A DNA stretch of 64,000 nt from contig OU452199.1 in the NCBI GenBank assembly GCA_911728435.2, positions 22,950,860 to 23,014,859 on the forward strand, given 5' to 3'. The stretch is from Apoderus coryli. Its lineage: Eukaryota > Arthropoda > Insecta > Coleoptera > Attelabidae. The position numbers and the translations under genes were made by a program. Under the pieces are notes generated by a model that was given only the letters and a program-made list of their open reading frames with translations, did not search any database and was not told the origin of the DNA. Shown here piece by piece: positions 33,366-44,177 of the stretch (position 1 is its first letter; each line of letters begins with the position of its first letter).

Positions 33366-33864
33366 AATACAACACAGTACTAAGTAAATATTTCGTTATC
33401 GTTTAAAAACATACCCTATGCCTCAACACTGAAATTTTCATAACTCTTTCAATCCACTGATTGGTAACAAAACTTTTTACATCCAAACTTTTTTATCAAC
33501 CTATTTCTTTATCTATATATAATTTTATTATGGAGACCCGTTTCTCACATATATACCAAATATGAAAAACTTATTTCACATACATATGCTAGTACATGTT
33601 TTTTAGATTTTCTCTAAAAATTCTTATGTAGGATTTAGAGACTTTTGACATCGCACGCCTCACGTAGTGATATATTCTTCATGCCAAAATATTTTTTTTG
33701 GTCAAGTCGGTATTTTATCTGAATCGAATGGTGCGATTATGAACCAAAACTGTCACTACTGGACTACCACAAATTGAAATTGGGCTATTGAAGCTAACAG
33801 AGAATATCCTCAGTCAATTAGTTACAGTCGAGGTTACAATAATATAGAAAATATGATAACTTAC

Positions 33865-34006
33865 TTTAGAACTAACAAAACTACATGCCAATTCTTTAAT
33901 ACTTTTTAGATTTAATGTTGACTTTGGTACGGTTACAGTATCTCGAATAAGTCCAAATTGAAACATAAAGGTAACTTCAGGTCCCTTGTCGTCCATTATG
34001 AGATTC
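33865..34006 (-). CDS. PKD: protein kinase D, exon A with start codon
   Basis: ATG at 33996 begins MDDKGPEVTFMFQFGLIRDT and continues to IKELACSFVSSK, followed by the donor GTAAGT at 33864. It aligns with the start of the conserved PRKD N-domain (ISFHLQIGLSREPV ... REMACSIVDQK). An acceptor (TTATTTTTTTAG) ends at 34007, so about 10 bases of 5' UTR precede the ATG and an upstream non-coding exon is expected to the right. This N-terminus is shorter than in vertebrate PRKD1, which has a long Ala/Pro leader. Confidence 0.9.
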
Positions 34007-34099
34007 TAAAAAAATAACACAAATATTTTTAAGAATTGCTTGTTACATAATGTAAGAAGACTTTAAGTTATACTGGAAATTTGCTTCACACTACCATGC

Positions 34100-34290
34100 T
34101 TTCATCTTTCAGACTTTTCGTTGATCCACAACTCATCAGTGGTGATCGGCGGCTATGTGATTCAAATTTCCTACCTTTACTAGGAGCTTATACTAGCACA
34201 AGATACCGAATGATAATAAGATGTGACGACATCTAGTGTGCAAATTGCCGGGTCACACTAGATGTCGCCTCATACATCTTGTTAACAACA
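34100..34290. repeat. retrozyme-like repeat remnant
   Basis: Minus-strand hammerhead remnant at 34108-34145: CTGATGA, stem II GTTG/CAAC around TGGAT, GAAA. The third stem II pair has changed from C-G to T-A on both strands relative to 7433. Stem III is deleted (GAAAAGTC). The body motif GACATCTAGTG occurs twice, inverted, near 34230-34270. Confidence 0.6.
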
Positions 34291-34797
34291 AGTATTTTTT
34301 TATTTATTTGGGCTGGTTTGATTTGGTTGGTTCATTATCAAGTAGTTATTTTAAAAGCATCGACAGTATTTTATTAATTTCTATAGCATAAAATAACTCA
34401 TAGAACAACTAATCAAAGTTCTTGTTTTCATATGTCTTCTAATATTTATAATATTATTCGATTCTTGAATCCAGTCATAGTATGCGTACGTCAATTGCTG
34501 CTACACATAACGTCCAATTTGACCAATGGACGTAAATTAAAGACACAGAATTGACAAAGGCTACAGAATAAATATTTATATTATATTTAGTAATATTTGA
34601 CATTAATTTCTATGCGATTGTTATAGACTAGGGAGGGAAGATAATCAGGTTTGACTTCCCCTCGTAAAACCCGTGTTAAGTCTGTCCCAAAACCTAATAA
34701 TAATTGTTTCCTAAAATGTGAATATAGTATAAAACTGAGTGTGGAATGGTGAAGTTGAAACTTCAACTTAACCAGTAACCCCGTTTGGATCAATCTA

Positions 34798-35060
34798 TAT
34801 AATAATAATAATATTGTTTATTGTCTAACAGGTTAAAGAACCCAATTACAAGACAATATGAATAAAAATATAATCAACTATATCACAACAAACTAATTAA
34901 TAATTCTAAAAAAAAAAAGAAACAAAACAAAAGAAACAATACATAACAATAATAAACATAATTTCATAATTCTACACATTTATATAAAATATGAATATAA
35001 AAGAAATCAACACCAAACAGAAATCGACAGATTACAAATAGAATAGCGCGGGACCCTAAA
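34798..35060 (-). repeat. LINE 3' tail fragment
   Basis: Minus-strand tail of the same type as 8040-8310, with the TCTAACAGGTT segment next to ATAATAATAATA. Confidence 0.5.
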
Positions 35061-36715
35061 TGCTCACGGTGCGGAGAAATCCGAGCACGTTATTTATAAA
35101 AAAAGGTACCTTTACGCATTTACTTATAAGTAAGTATAGTCTAGTACAAGATTAATCAGGACTAAGGAGGCTGCTTATTATAGGAAAACTACGTGATTTT
35201 TTTTTTATGTAGATCAATTATTGTGACTACACTGTATTATACGGGTGTACCGCAACAGTGTGGAATATCAACGTTATGTTTTTTAATGAGACAAGCAGTA
35301 TTTGACCGTACATTTCGATAGCATTATATGAAAATTAAATAAACTTTATTGCATCGTGGATGGTAAACTATGATTATTTGTTCTACTTAAAACTCGTTAT
35401 CAAAATGACAGTTTATTTACAATAGTAAAATCAAACCATTTCACTTAAGGTTTTTTTCGGGTATTTAAGGAAATTTATATAGAAAAATACTTAAGCATTT
35501 CCCTTAATTTAAGTACTAAGTACAAGTTCTTTAGCAAACACTTAGAAATGTAAGTAAAAGTATCGTCGTATTTTGTACCCAAGTACAAATTGTAAGCACT
35601 GCTGGTATTCAGTACATCAGCTCTGAATATAAGTTATATTAGTTTTACCTATTTATCTAAATAGGTAGGTCATGTGTTTATCGGCCTCTTATTTACGGAC
35701 ATCCTGTAGGTCTACAAATTTGTTTAAAACCTATATTTTTTCAAATGGAATCTTTTAATAGCAAAAACTCTTCCGTTTCCAAACTGGTAACTGGTAGTTA
35801 TATCTTGATCATCCTCTTGTCCTTACTATTCACATGTTAAAGACCCCATTTAATATTTCTTTCTATGTAGAAAAAGATTTCTTTCCCTTTTATTTTATAA
35901 TATTTTAATAGTTGATTAAAAATGATGCTAGATAGGTACTTAGAATATAAAAATTGTATATGACAAAACCTCTTCTCTATATTATATATCATACAAATAT
36001 ACTTAGATAACGGTACTTAAAATGTATGAATATAGGAAGTATGTAGCAAATAACTAAAACATATTTATTAGGTAGCTTTAAACTTTTCTCATTTTTCTTT
36101 TGAATAAAAACATTTTAGTTGTAAATCACATTGTACATTCTTAATATTATTAGCAATAATACTGACCTCTTTTTTTTCAGAAATGTAAAATATTCGATGG
36201 AATGGAAAAGTTATTTCAACAATTTCACGTTAGCGACTGCTAAAGACAGTTGTAGGTACTTTTCAAACAACTGTATATTATAATCTCACGAGAAGAACTA
36301 AAAGATTATCACCACTTTCAAATATTTACAATTATTCGATCATTAATTCCAGTTTACGCGAAAACATAATAAAAAAAAGATACAAGATCTTCATATCAAA
36401 ACAAGACTTGCTCATCTGATATAGGTACATGTTAAATATCTCATTTACTATCTACTCATATTCAAAATAATAACTACCTAACTTCATGTAATTGTTCAAT
36501 ATTTTAACTACATGTCGATTCTCGATATACTGAATGAAAACATCGATATAATCATAGGCGCTATACCAGAGAACATCCAAGTTAGTTTCTTTATTCTCTG
36601 GTGATACTGCCACGCGAATTATCAACAATTTTCAGGGGTATTTCTTTTTCAAATTTGGTTGACAGTTAACTGAGAAATGAACTTCAAAATGTGTCAGAGC
36701 CTCCTGTATATCTCC
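35061..36715. other. no recognised gene
   Basis: AT-rich sequence upstream of the PKD start exon; a promoter or 5' UTR exon of PKD could lie here but nothing identifies it. Confidence 0.4.
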
Positions 36716-36823
36716 GGGGTCTATTCTCGAGTTGAGAGAAAGATCATTTCATGAGAACAAGTGACGCAGTTCGAGAGAACAACGCAATTTATTTATTCCT
36801 GAAATTCCCACTTCTGTCAACTA

Positions 36824-37075
36824 TTAGGAGCACGCCTTCTCTTTCTCTTGGTCCAGAGTGAGAGAAGCGACATCCGACATCATATCGAGGAAACATGCGC
36901 AGATGACAGTATTGGGAAGATGAGGGTTATGTTTGTTATTTTGAATTATTTCTGCTAACATTGCTATATGATTTTGTAGAAATTCAACTAAGATAGTTTT
37001 TGCACGTTGTTTGCCTGTGCTTTTCTTATCTACAGCGTCACCAGTGACTACGAGATCCATTTTTATTATAAGCAT
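36824..37075 (-). CDS. hypothetical protein
   Basis: 83 codons starting at ATG 37075 (in-frame MDL five codons later). The sequence is helical and charged (TGKQRAKTILVEFLQNHIAM) and ends in KEKACS. I do not recognise it. Its position inside the end of the outer element suggests it belongs to that element; it may be chance. Confidence 0.3.
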   Translation of the reverse strand: MLIIKMDLVVTGDAVDKKSTGKQRAKTILVEFLQNHIAMLAEIIQNNKHNPHLPNTVICACFLDMMSDVASLTLDQEKEKACS

Positions 37076-38689
37076 TTAGAATGACTAATAATATTACCAC
37101 TGGTACATAAACCAACTGTGTTCAAATAATAAAATGAGCAAAAAATGATGTTTATTTATTATAATCAAAATAATAATAAATTTGACAATTTTGAGATATC
37201 AACAAAAATCACTAAAGTCGCATAAAAAGTAGGTTAAGTGTTACTCTGAAATGTGGCAACAATGCCAGGGTTGCCAACTTGGTAGATTTTCTACTAAATC
37301 TAGTAGATTCAGGCCTTCATTTGGTGGGCTAATTTCTGTTTTAGTGAGCAGTAGAAAATCTAGTAGAATCAGAATTATTACTAAACGGCCTTCTTCTATT
37401 TTGTTGGTGCATTCGTAACTCTAGAAGCGAGCAAACTATAACCGATAATTCACTATATAATTTAATTCATTGTGGAGCTGCTAGATAGCGGAACGTTTCA
37501 GTCTCCGTCTCTTTCGATTTTGCCAGAGAATCTGGGGGAATCACCGTCAGGATCAGTGCGTATTGTAAATTGTATGTGCAGAGTGCATATTATGTTGGTC
37601 TTTACTATTATTTTCGTTTATTAAGCTGGTTTAGAAAGTTACAAACCCTCGGATATTAATAGTGATATTGAGAATAATGATATTATCGACGATGCAACTT
37701 TCAATATTCTCAATTCTGTTTAAAAAAATATAGAGTACATTTTGTTTAGTTAGCTATTTACTCCTATTTTGTATTTATTGTTTTTATATTCAATAATTTA
37801 TTAATATTTAGTTGGTTGTTTACGTTTTTTTTATGTTTGACCCTTTATATATAATATATCTTGTTTCAAAGTAAAATACTGAGTTGCAATAAAGGCACAT
37901 ACCTAAATCTAGCGTTTTATTTTTAAATTTGCATTCGCCATTATAAGTAATTTAATTGATTTTGTGTAGGCAGCCAACAATACTTGTTGTCATGTCATCA
38001 GTGATTAGCACAGACATAGAGCATACATTAAAATGCCAACGTGCCGAGCCAATCAGAGCATTTGGGGCGGGGCTTTCCTTGGCGCGCTTTTGAATTTAAC
38101 CGCTATTGAACTTATTTTGCAACTGAAATTTAGTCGATATTTAATTGGAATGAGTTTTTCAGTAAAATAATTTAAATATTAATATGTACAAGGTATTCGC
38201 TAAAAAAGTCTGTTGAACTTTCCTTGATATACCTAGCTGAAAAACCTTAATTTCGTAGATCGGAAAAACGATACTCAAATATAAATATAAAATCATTTTA
38301 TGCATTACAGATAGGAAGTCAGGCACATTATTGTCAATAGTTTATATTTAAATAATAATTACTATGAACATACAAATTAATACAAATACACCACTACCAT
38401 ACATACATTTATATTATAAGGTACAACACCAAACAAATCTAATATAATATTATACAAGTCACAATAAGAAAAAATAGTATGTAATGTGAAAAAGTGATAC
38501 AATTAAAAGAAAAATATCTAAATTGAAATAGTACACACTCTGACAAAGTAATAATAAATTAAAAACGTTAACTAGCAAATGCACACTTATAAAAAACCCA
38601 CCAAACCAAATAATCCATGTAACAATTTAAATGATATAATTTAGGTATATTATTAAATAAATATCAGGAAAGTATTACCAAATTTATTC

Positions 38690-39363
38690 TTTCTAACTGA
38701 TTATTATGAATCGTTCTAGCATCCTGAATAATACTCCTGCCATTAACTGGGAAACAATAGTGTGTTGCTCTGCATTTGATAATCTTTTTGTTCTTAAGTC
38801 GTCGCTATGTCCCACATGTGTTTCAGCAAGTTTTACTTGTACAGAACCTGTTAAAAAATTAATATAAACCTATAGCAGTAAAATTACATTAATTTGTAAC
38901 CATCTGTTGCTACATTGACTGAAATTCGTGAGAGGCACATTCCACCAATACGAATAGAACCTCCAGTATTTATGCTACGTTTTGTACATGAACTTACAAA
39001 AACTAAAAGCAAGATTTCCACAAACACGCGTATCATTAAGTAGGTAAATAAATGTCCAACCTCTAGAATCGCTTCTATTGCAGTTATATAATATAATTTC
39101 TTCTCCATTATGATATTTATTCCTATACTACGGCAAGCATAGTCCACTTCTCTGTTTTCCTGTTGTCTACAAGCTGTAAAATCTTCAAAAGCTCTAAAAT
39201 GTAAAACGAATTGTTTAATATCTATCTCATGAATGTTGTTGAAATGAGTAATCAAAGTATTATGTTTGGAAAACTTCTCTGGGTTTGTGCATATAGGGCA
39301 TATGAAGTGGTTTAGGTTTAGAGTTCCAATCTCAACATAGATGTACTTACCTACGGAATCCAT
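38690..39363 (-). pseudogene. C2H2 zinc-finger protein of a MULE-like element
   Basis: Exon with a C2H2 finger (CPICTNPEKFSKHNTLITHF) and QQENREVDYAC, then NGEEIILYNCNRS at the donor (39061). A second exon (38901-39002) reads SSCTKRSINTGGSIRIGGMC; a third (from 38847) reads VKLAETHVGH and LSNAEQ, then shifts frame to HNNQLERINLV. The order finger, YYCNRSG, KxxGSxKIxxxCPxxI, THxGH, LERIHL is that of proteins carried by insect MULE-like transposons. Introns are short and follow GT/AG. The first finger seen in the 43.4-kb relative is missing or spliced out, and no transposase core follows. Confidence 0.6.
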
Positions 39364-39473
39364 TTTCTTAACTACAACCCAAGGAACCGTAGCGTAGCTT
39401 CCTTATTCTATGCTATAACCACAGCTAATATTAGCTGTACTATAGCTATAACCAACGGTTGAACACAAGTTCA

Positions 39474-40488
39474 GGTAAACATGCAGTATAGTTGTACTAA
39501 ATTATGGTCTGACCGCGCCGCTGCGCAGTCAGACGAATTTTTATGTGAAAAAGTGTCACTACTCTAACGATGTTGCCAGGTTGGTATCTATTCACTATAA
39601 CGACTGATATAATGAATAATACAATTTTATGATATTATAAATTTATACAGTGGATGTAATTATTATATCATTGCTGGGGGTAAAATGCTGAGTATAGAAG
39701 GTTAGGTAGCAGGCAGGGAAGTGTTGTAAGGGTGTAATAGTGATGATCAGGAAGAGTTAGTAAAAGAGGGTGAGTGTAGAAAGCAGGATTGAGATGAAAT
39801 GTAGTAGGCACGTTGTTGTTATATTAGTTCGATAGCAGTCATTATTAGGACAACACATCCCTGCCTGCTACCTAACCTTCCATACTCAGCATTTTACCCT
39901 CAACCTCCTGCAATATTTGTGTGGATTAGTTCGATAGCAGTCATTAGGTAATCATTGCAGGAGGTTGGTGGTAAAATGCTGAGTATCGAAGGTTAGGTAG
40001 CAGGCAGGGATGTGTTGTCCTAATAATGACTGCTATGGAACTAATATAACAACTATCTGCCTACTACATCTCATCTCAATCCAGCTTTCTACACCCACCC
40101 TCCTTTACTAACTCTTCCTGATAATTACTATTACACCCTTACAACACATCCCTGCCTGCTACCTAACCTTCGATACTCAGCATTTTACCACCAACCTCCT
40201 GCAATGATTACCTAATGATGATTGCTATCGAACTAATCCACATAAATATAACAAATAGGTGTATAACCTAGAGTAGCATTTACATTTAACAAAAGATTAA
40301 TGTGTACATTAATCTTTGATTTAACGGTCAAAAATTAAGCGCCAAATATTCAACCGATTCAACATAATATGTGTGTTTTAAACCTGGCAACACCACACTT
40401 CGATTACAATCTGAACTCCCAAAACTCGTCTGACTGCGCAGCGGCGCGGTCAGACCATAATTTAGTACAACTATACTACATGTTTACC
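39474..40488. mobile_element. Merlin-type MITE, 1015 bp
   Basis: Ends GGTAAACATGCAGTATAGTT and inverse, followed by TCTGACCGCGCCGCTGCGCA-type inner repeats, nearly identical to the ends of the transposase-bearing element at 60868-62830. Flanked by CAAGTTCA (39466-39473) and CAAGTGCA (40489-40496), 7 of 8 identical, the 8-bp duplication expected for Merlin. The interior is a set of alternately inverted copies of GGTTAGGTAGCAGGCAGGG (near 39700, 39868, 39990, 40155). There is no coding capacity. Confidence 0.85.
40291..40318. mobile_element. 28-bp palindromic micro-insertion, family 2
   Basis: AAAAGATTAATGTG meets its inverse TACATTAATCTTTG. Flanked by ATTTAAC at 40284-40290 and 40319-40325. 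The homologous positions in two related Merlin-type elements (47207-47213 and 61031-61037, read inverted) have ATTTAAC once and no insert. Confidence 0.9.
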
Positions 40489-41144
40489 CAAGTGCATCCA
40501 ATATAAATATAGACTTTGCTAGAATTAAACACAAAATATTAAATAACAAATAATGTCTGCGTATCTACACACCAATGGAATTTCTGTTTAAAAGAAAACA
40601 AACTCGACACAGATAGAATATTAGCAATAAAAATTGCTCTTTTAAACAAACTAAACAATAATATGATTGGTATATGAGAAAAATTGAGCATAAATTTGCA
40701 AAATTATTTTCAATGTTCGTTTTTGTTTTGGTATTGCGCCAAACGAAAATAATAACATCAGGTGAATTGCCCGCATCCCGCATGCGCATAATATACAGAT
40801 TTTGATTGGCTCGGCACGTTGGCATTTTAATGTATGCTTGCTCACACTGCACTGATAGCACAGCATTAATAAGTACAGCATTCCGACTCCACGTTGGCAC
40901 TTTGAAATAAACTGTGACGTATGACGCCGCCATTTTGGGTTACAAGTCAGGTCCTAACTAAGCATAATTATAGGTTTCGGTTTCTAACCACAGTACTGTA
41001 TTTTAATTTTTGTAAAAATATTTAAGTAAGTACATAATAATATCGCTGTCAATTTCCGAAATATTTGTGGTGTGTCATAGTGATTGAAAACAGCCTTGAG
41101 TGGTGGTATCAGTTAAATGTTGACATGATTGAGTGATTTTTAAT

Positions 41145-41545
41145 AATAATAATAATAAACACAACAATAATACAGACTTTATTAGTAAAAAAGACATTTT
41201 TATAAAAGTTGAAGCAGTGCTTCCTAACTTAACCTAAACGTAACTTATATTTTAGCTTAAACCTATCTGAAAATAGTTTTACATCGCTGGCCAAATTAAG
41301 TAGGTAGCTTATGTTTACAAATTAATTTCTTCTATTACGTGTCAAACAGCGCTCTTAAACGAAAACCCCTGTAAACTTTTTATATTCTCCGGTAGAGCGT
41401 TGTAATATTTTGAAATCGTATAGGAAAATGACCGCTCAAAGATTGATGTTGAGTCTAGCGGTGGCGTAATGACAGTATTACAAGGAATATTCACATCATA
41501 CACCGATCCCCGGAACTTCAATCTTTCATATAAGTATTCCGCCTA
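41145..41545 (-). pseudogene. LINE RT C-terminal tail
   Basis: On minus: PPLDSTSIFERSFSYTISKY then NALPENIKSLQGFSFKSAV and a stop, followed by 3' UTR and a TAATAA tail near 41150. This is the C-terminal module of CR1/Jockey-type reverse transcriptases (HxTxxFxxSFxYxxxKxYNxLPxxIK). Confidence 0.65.
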
Positions 41546-41946
41546 TTTCCATCGGATGATTTTTATCAATCAAAATTAGTGAATGAAAATCCGACGTTGT
41601 TTCATACTTAACCAGCCGATTTCCTTAATCTTATTGCTAGCTTCTTTCACCCCTTCGAATTCCACATACAAGCCGTGGGCCTGAATTCTGCATCAACTGA
41701 ATCCTGTTCTCAGCAATTTTAGTCAAGCAAGGGCCATATATATATTGTCAATAATATAACCCCTAGCTGATTGCGTTATCATGCTATCTCGCCACGAGAC
41801 AACTTGTGTTTATGTTTTACTTTCATTTAGTTTAAAAACATATTAGATACTGCCATTTCGTAATATAAGTCTTACGGTTATATAAATAGTTGTTATAAAC
41901 GTAAAATTATCTAGTATTCATCTTTATTTTTACTTATTATTCACCT

Positions 41947-42047
41947 AACAGGCTCTGTGGGGAAGCGAAAAAAATGTTTAGAGCAAGTGTACCGCTTATT
42001 GGGACAACATTTTGCAGCACACACATGTCCTTCCTGATTGTTCATTG
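41947..42047 (-). pseudogene. possible THAP-type first exon
   Basis: ATG at 42047 opens a frame with AKCCPNKRYTCSKHFFRFPT, ending at a donor (TTAG|GTGAAT) after 41947. Cys pair, spacer and FFRFP resemble the beginning of THAP DNA-binding domains carried by P-like transposons. The later CxxH part was not found. Confidence 0.35.
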
Positions 42048-42390
42048 TAATAATCATAAGATACGTTAATAAAAATAAAATCCTCTTAATTTTCGCGAAC
42101 AATATACCAAAAACACAGAATTAGATTACAAACATAATATTTATTTATCTCGTACACGCCGACAATGAACTATATATTGAACACAGGAGTGAACGGTATC
42201 TATCTACGTCAATGCGATTATTGTGACGTTTTAACCCATAATGGCGGCATGCGCGACGATATGCGCAGGACGGCTCGCAAGCGGAAAGTCAGAATACTGT
42301 ATTATTTAGTATACTGTGCTGATAGTTCTAAGTCAGAGATATATATATTCCTGTTCTGAGTGCAGGAAGTATAAAATAAACTGTTTCATT

Positions 42391-42672
42391 TTAAACTAAT
42401 AACATATTCCTTTTTATTAAGGGAACTTGGCAACACCTAGTAGATTTTTTGGTAGTTTTAAAAATTTCATATTTCTCGTATAGTAGATTTCTAGTAGATT
42501 CGATAATCTCATTTAGTAGATCTTCTTTCGGAGGTGTTGGCAACCCTGAACAGTGCCTAGAATCGTACAGGATGAACTTCGTTTCGAGAATACAACGCAG
42601 CAAGTTCTCAAGAGAACAATCATAGGATGTGAACCATCGTTTCTCTTGAAGTAAACACTCTCTTTTATTCAA
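42391..42672 (-). CDS. hypothetical protein
   Basis: 93 codons ending near the right end of the outer element. The C-terminal half (GLPTPPKEDLLNEIIESTRN) overlaps the hAT-like right terminus, so at least that part is a frame running through inverted-repeat DNA. I do not recognise it. Confidence 0.25.
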   Translation of the reverse strand: MNKRECLLQEKRWFTSYDCSLENLLRCILETKFILYDSRHCSGLPTPPKEDLLNEIIESTRNLLYEKYEIFKTTKKSTRCCQVPLIKRNMLLV

Positions 42673-43298
42673 CTAGAGAATAGAGCCCCAGTTAACTAAC
42701 AAATAGTTTTAACTGTAGAAGAGATAACGAGCCTTAACGAATGCGCATACGGTTTTCGAAGGATGAAACGGGCGCCGCCCTGTTCCTCCCTCGTTGTGCC
42801 AACCGTAGGAAAATAAATCTGGTGTTAAACGACGATTCGTCTATTAAAGCCATTGCCCTTATACACAGTTAAGGCCATACCTAGGACGTATATGAATCTC
42901 GATGCTTAAACGTAAGATTTTGGTTATGTGTACACTAGAAAGATTCAAAATAGATTTAATGTGCCATCCAATACGAGCATACGTTAATTTCCTTTTATAC
43001 CTAGCCAATGGGAACGTTCGCCCTTGGGTCGTGTTTCCGTGGGTGGCCGTTGTGGATCGGTGGCGTGCATTTCGCTTTATTTTTGCTGTTTGAATATTTT
43101 GGCGCCATAAGCTAGTGCTCTGAATAATATAAACATTATTCTATGCTCTGAATCTGTTACTAGATAAAAAGCAAAAACAAACTCGTTTATAACAGCAATT
43201 TTTATTGCTACATATAAAATAATACTTTATAAGTTATAGTTGCGAATATTTTTTTACCCACGAGCTCCACACTAAAAAGTTGCGAATATTATTGCATT

Positions 43299-43863
43299 AT
43301 GGAATCGAAAACTAGAAGGTAGGTGTATATTAAGCATTAATAGCATTTTCGTGAATAAGAACGTAATATAATTTTTGTATTAACGTTTTGTAGGATGGAT
43401 AATGATAAATTACTTTGCCAGATTTGTAAAATAAGTTTTGCTACCAGTGGCACAAGAAATAAGCACTTGAGGAATTTCCACGGTGAATTAGTTCAGGACA
43501 AGGAGCTAACGAAACACACCATGTGTCCCATCTGTACAAATCAAGAAAAATTTTCCCGGCACGCTAATTTAATTACACATTTGGACAATATTAATTTTAG
43601 GAATTCGGAAGAAATGGCAATCTGGATAGGACAGGAGAATAGAGAAGTAGATTATGCATGTCATACGAGAAGGAAACTTGCTAATGGTGATGAGATTATA
43701 GTCTACAATTGTAACAGAACTAATTCTAAAGGTCTTTATGCCTATGTGCTAAATAACTGATAACACAATGCCATTAATTGTTTTTTAAAAGTCGCAGTAT
43801 GAAAGCGGGTGGTAGTATACACATTAACGGAACATGCCCTTCTAGAATTGTGGTCCAAGTCTT
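43299..43863 (+). CDS. C2H2 zinc-finger protein of the Mutator-like element
   Basis: Exon 1 (43299-43318) encodes MESKTR and ends AGAAG|GTAGGT; exon 2 starts at 43394 after TTTTGTAG and continues in phase. It has two C2H2 fingers (CQICKISFATSGTRNKHLRNFH and CPICTNQEKFSRHANLITHL), then GQENREVDYACHTRR and NGDEIIVYNCNRTNSKG. The next block (about 43788-43863) reads MKAGGSIHINGTCPSRIVVQ and meets a donor AATG|GTATGT at the same codon position as in the 38.9-kb relative. How the block at about 43730-43788 is spliced is unclear. The THxGH and LERIHL parts are absent, so the product is at most an N-terminal DNA-binding fragment. Confidence 0.6.
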
Positions 43864-44151
43864 ACAAAATGGTATGTAATTCAAAAATCATTTATATCAT
43901 TTGCAAGTCTTCATTGGTTATTTTTCATTACCTAAATTTATTAGGATCGGTTAGAGTTACCTTTATCGTGTTTACTTTGTTAATAAATATGGTTTTTTGG
44001 ATTTCAAATGTTTGTATTATTTCCAGTCTTTTATTTTTGCTATTCGTTCTTTGATCCCAATATCCCAATTTTCGTTGACTTAATTCTAAACATAGTTCCC
44101 GGTTTATACAACATAAGCATAATTATAAATTAGTTTAAACAATAATATGAG

Positions 44152-44177
44152 CAAAGATTAATGTACATTAATCTTTG
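44152..44177. mobile_element. 26-bp perfect palindromic micro-insertion, family 2
   Basis: CAAAGATTAATGT followed directly by its inverse. Perfect 7-bp direct repeats ATATGAG at 44145-44151 and 44178-44184. Confidence 0.85.

Larger units (their letters stand above)
38021..40837. mobile_element. MULE-like zinc-finger element, carrying a Merlin MITE
   Basis: Ends GCATACATTAAAATGCCAAC and inverse. It carries a minus-strand zinc-finger gene and is interrupted by the MITE at 39474-40488. No target duplication is visible for this copy, but a relative at 42976-44462 with similar first bases has a perfect 9-bp duplication, which points to the Mutator-like superfamily. Other copies: 47820-51415, 55606-57083 and 57818-58215. 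Confidence 0.65.
37266..42548. mobile_element. hAT-like element with 8-bp target duplication
   Basis: Termini CAGGGTTGCCAAC and inverse, flanked by AACAATGC (37258-37265) and AACAGTGC (42549-42556), matching at 7 of 8. CAGGGTTGCCA-type ends with 8-bp duplications are typical of hAT. No hAT transposase is recognised; the interior was replaced by nested elements and a LINE piece. Confidence 0.7.
36716..42689. mobile_element. outer inverted-repeat element of a nested set
   Basis: Left end GGGGTCTATTCTCGAGTTGA and right end, inverted, GGGGCTCTATTCTCTAGTTGA. No target duplication is visible. Two unrecognised minus-strand frames lie just inside the ends (36824-37075 and 42391-42672). Everything between about 37266 and 42548 is a later hAT-like insertion. 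Confidence 0.5.

Noticed and set aside
36824..37075. Assignment of the 83-codon frame to a Myb/SANT DNA-binding family
   Set aside because: The helical pattern is too weak; kept as hypothetical.
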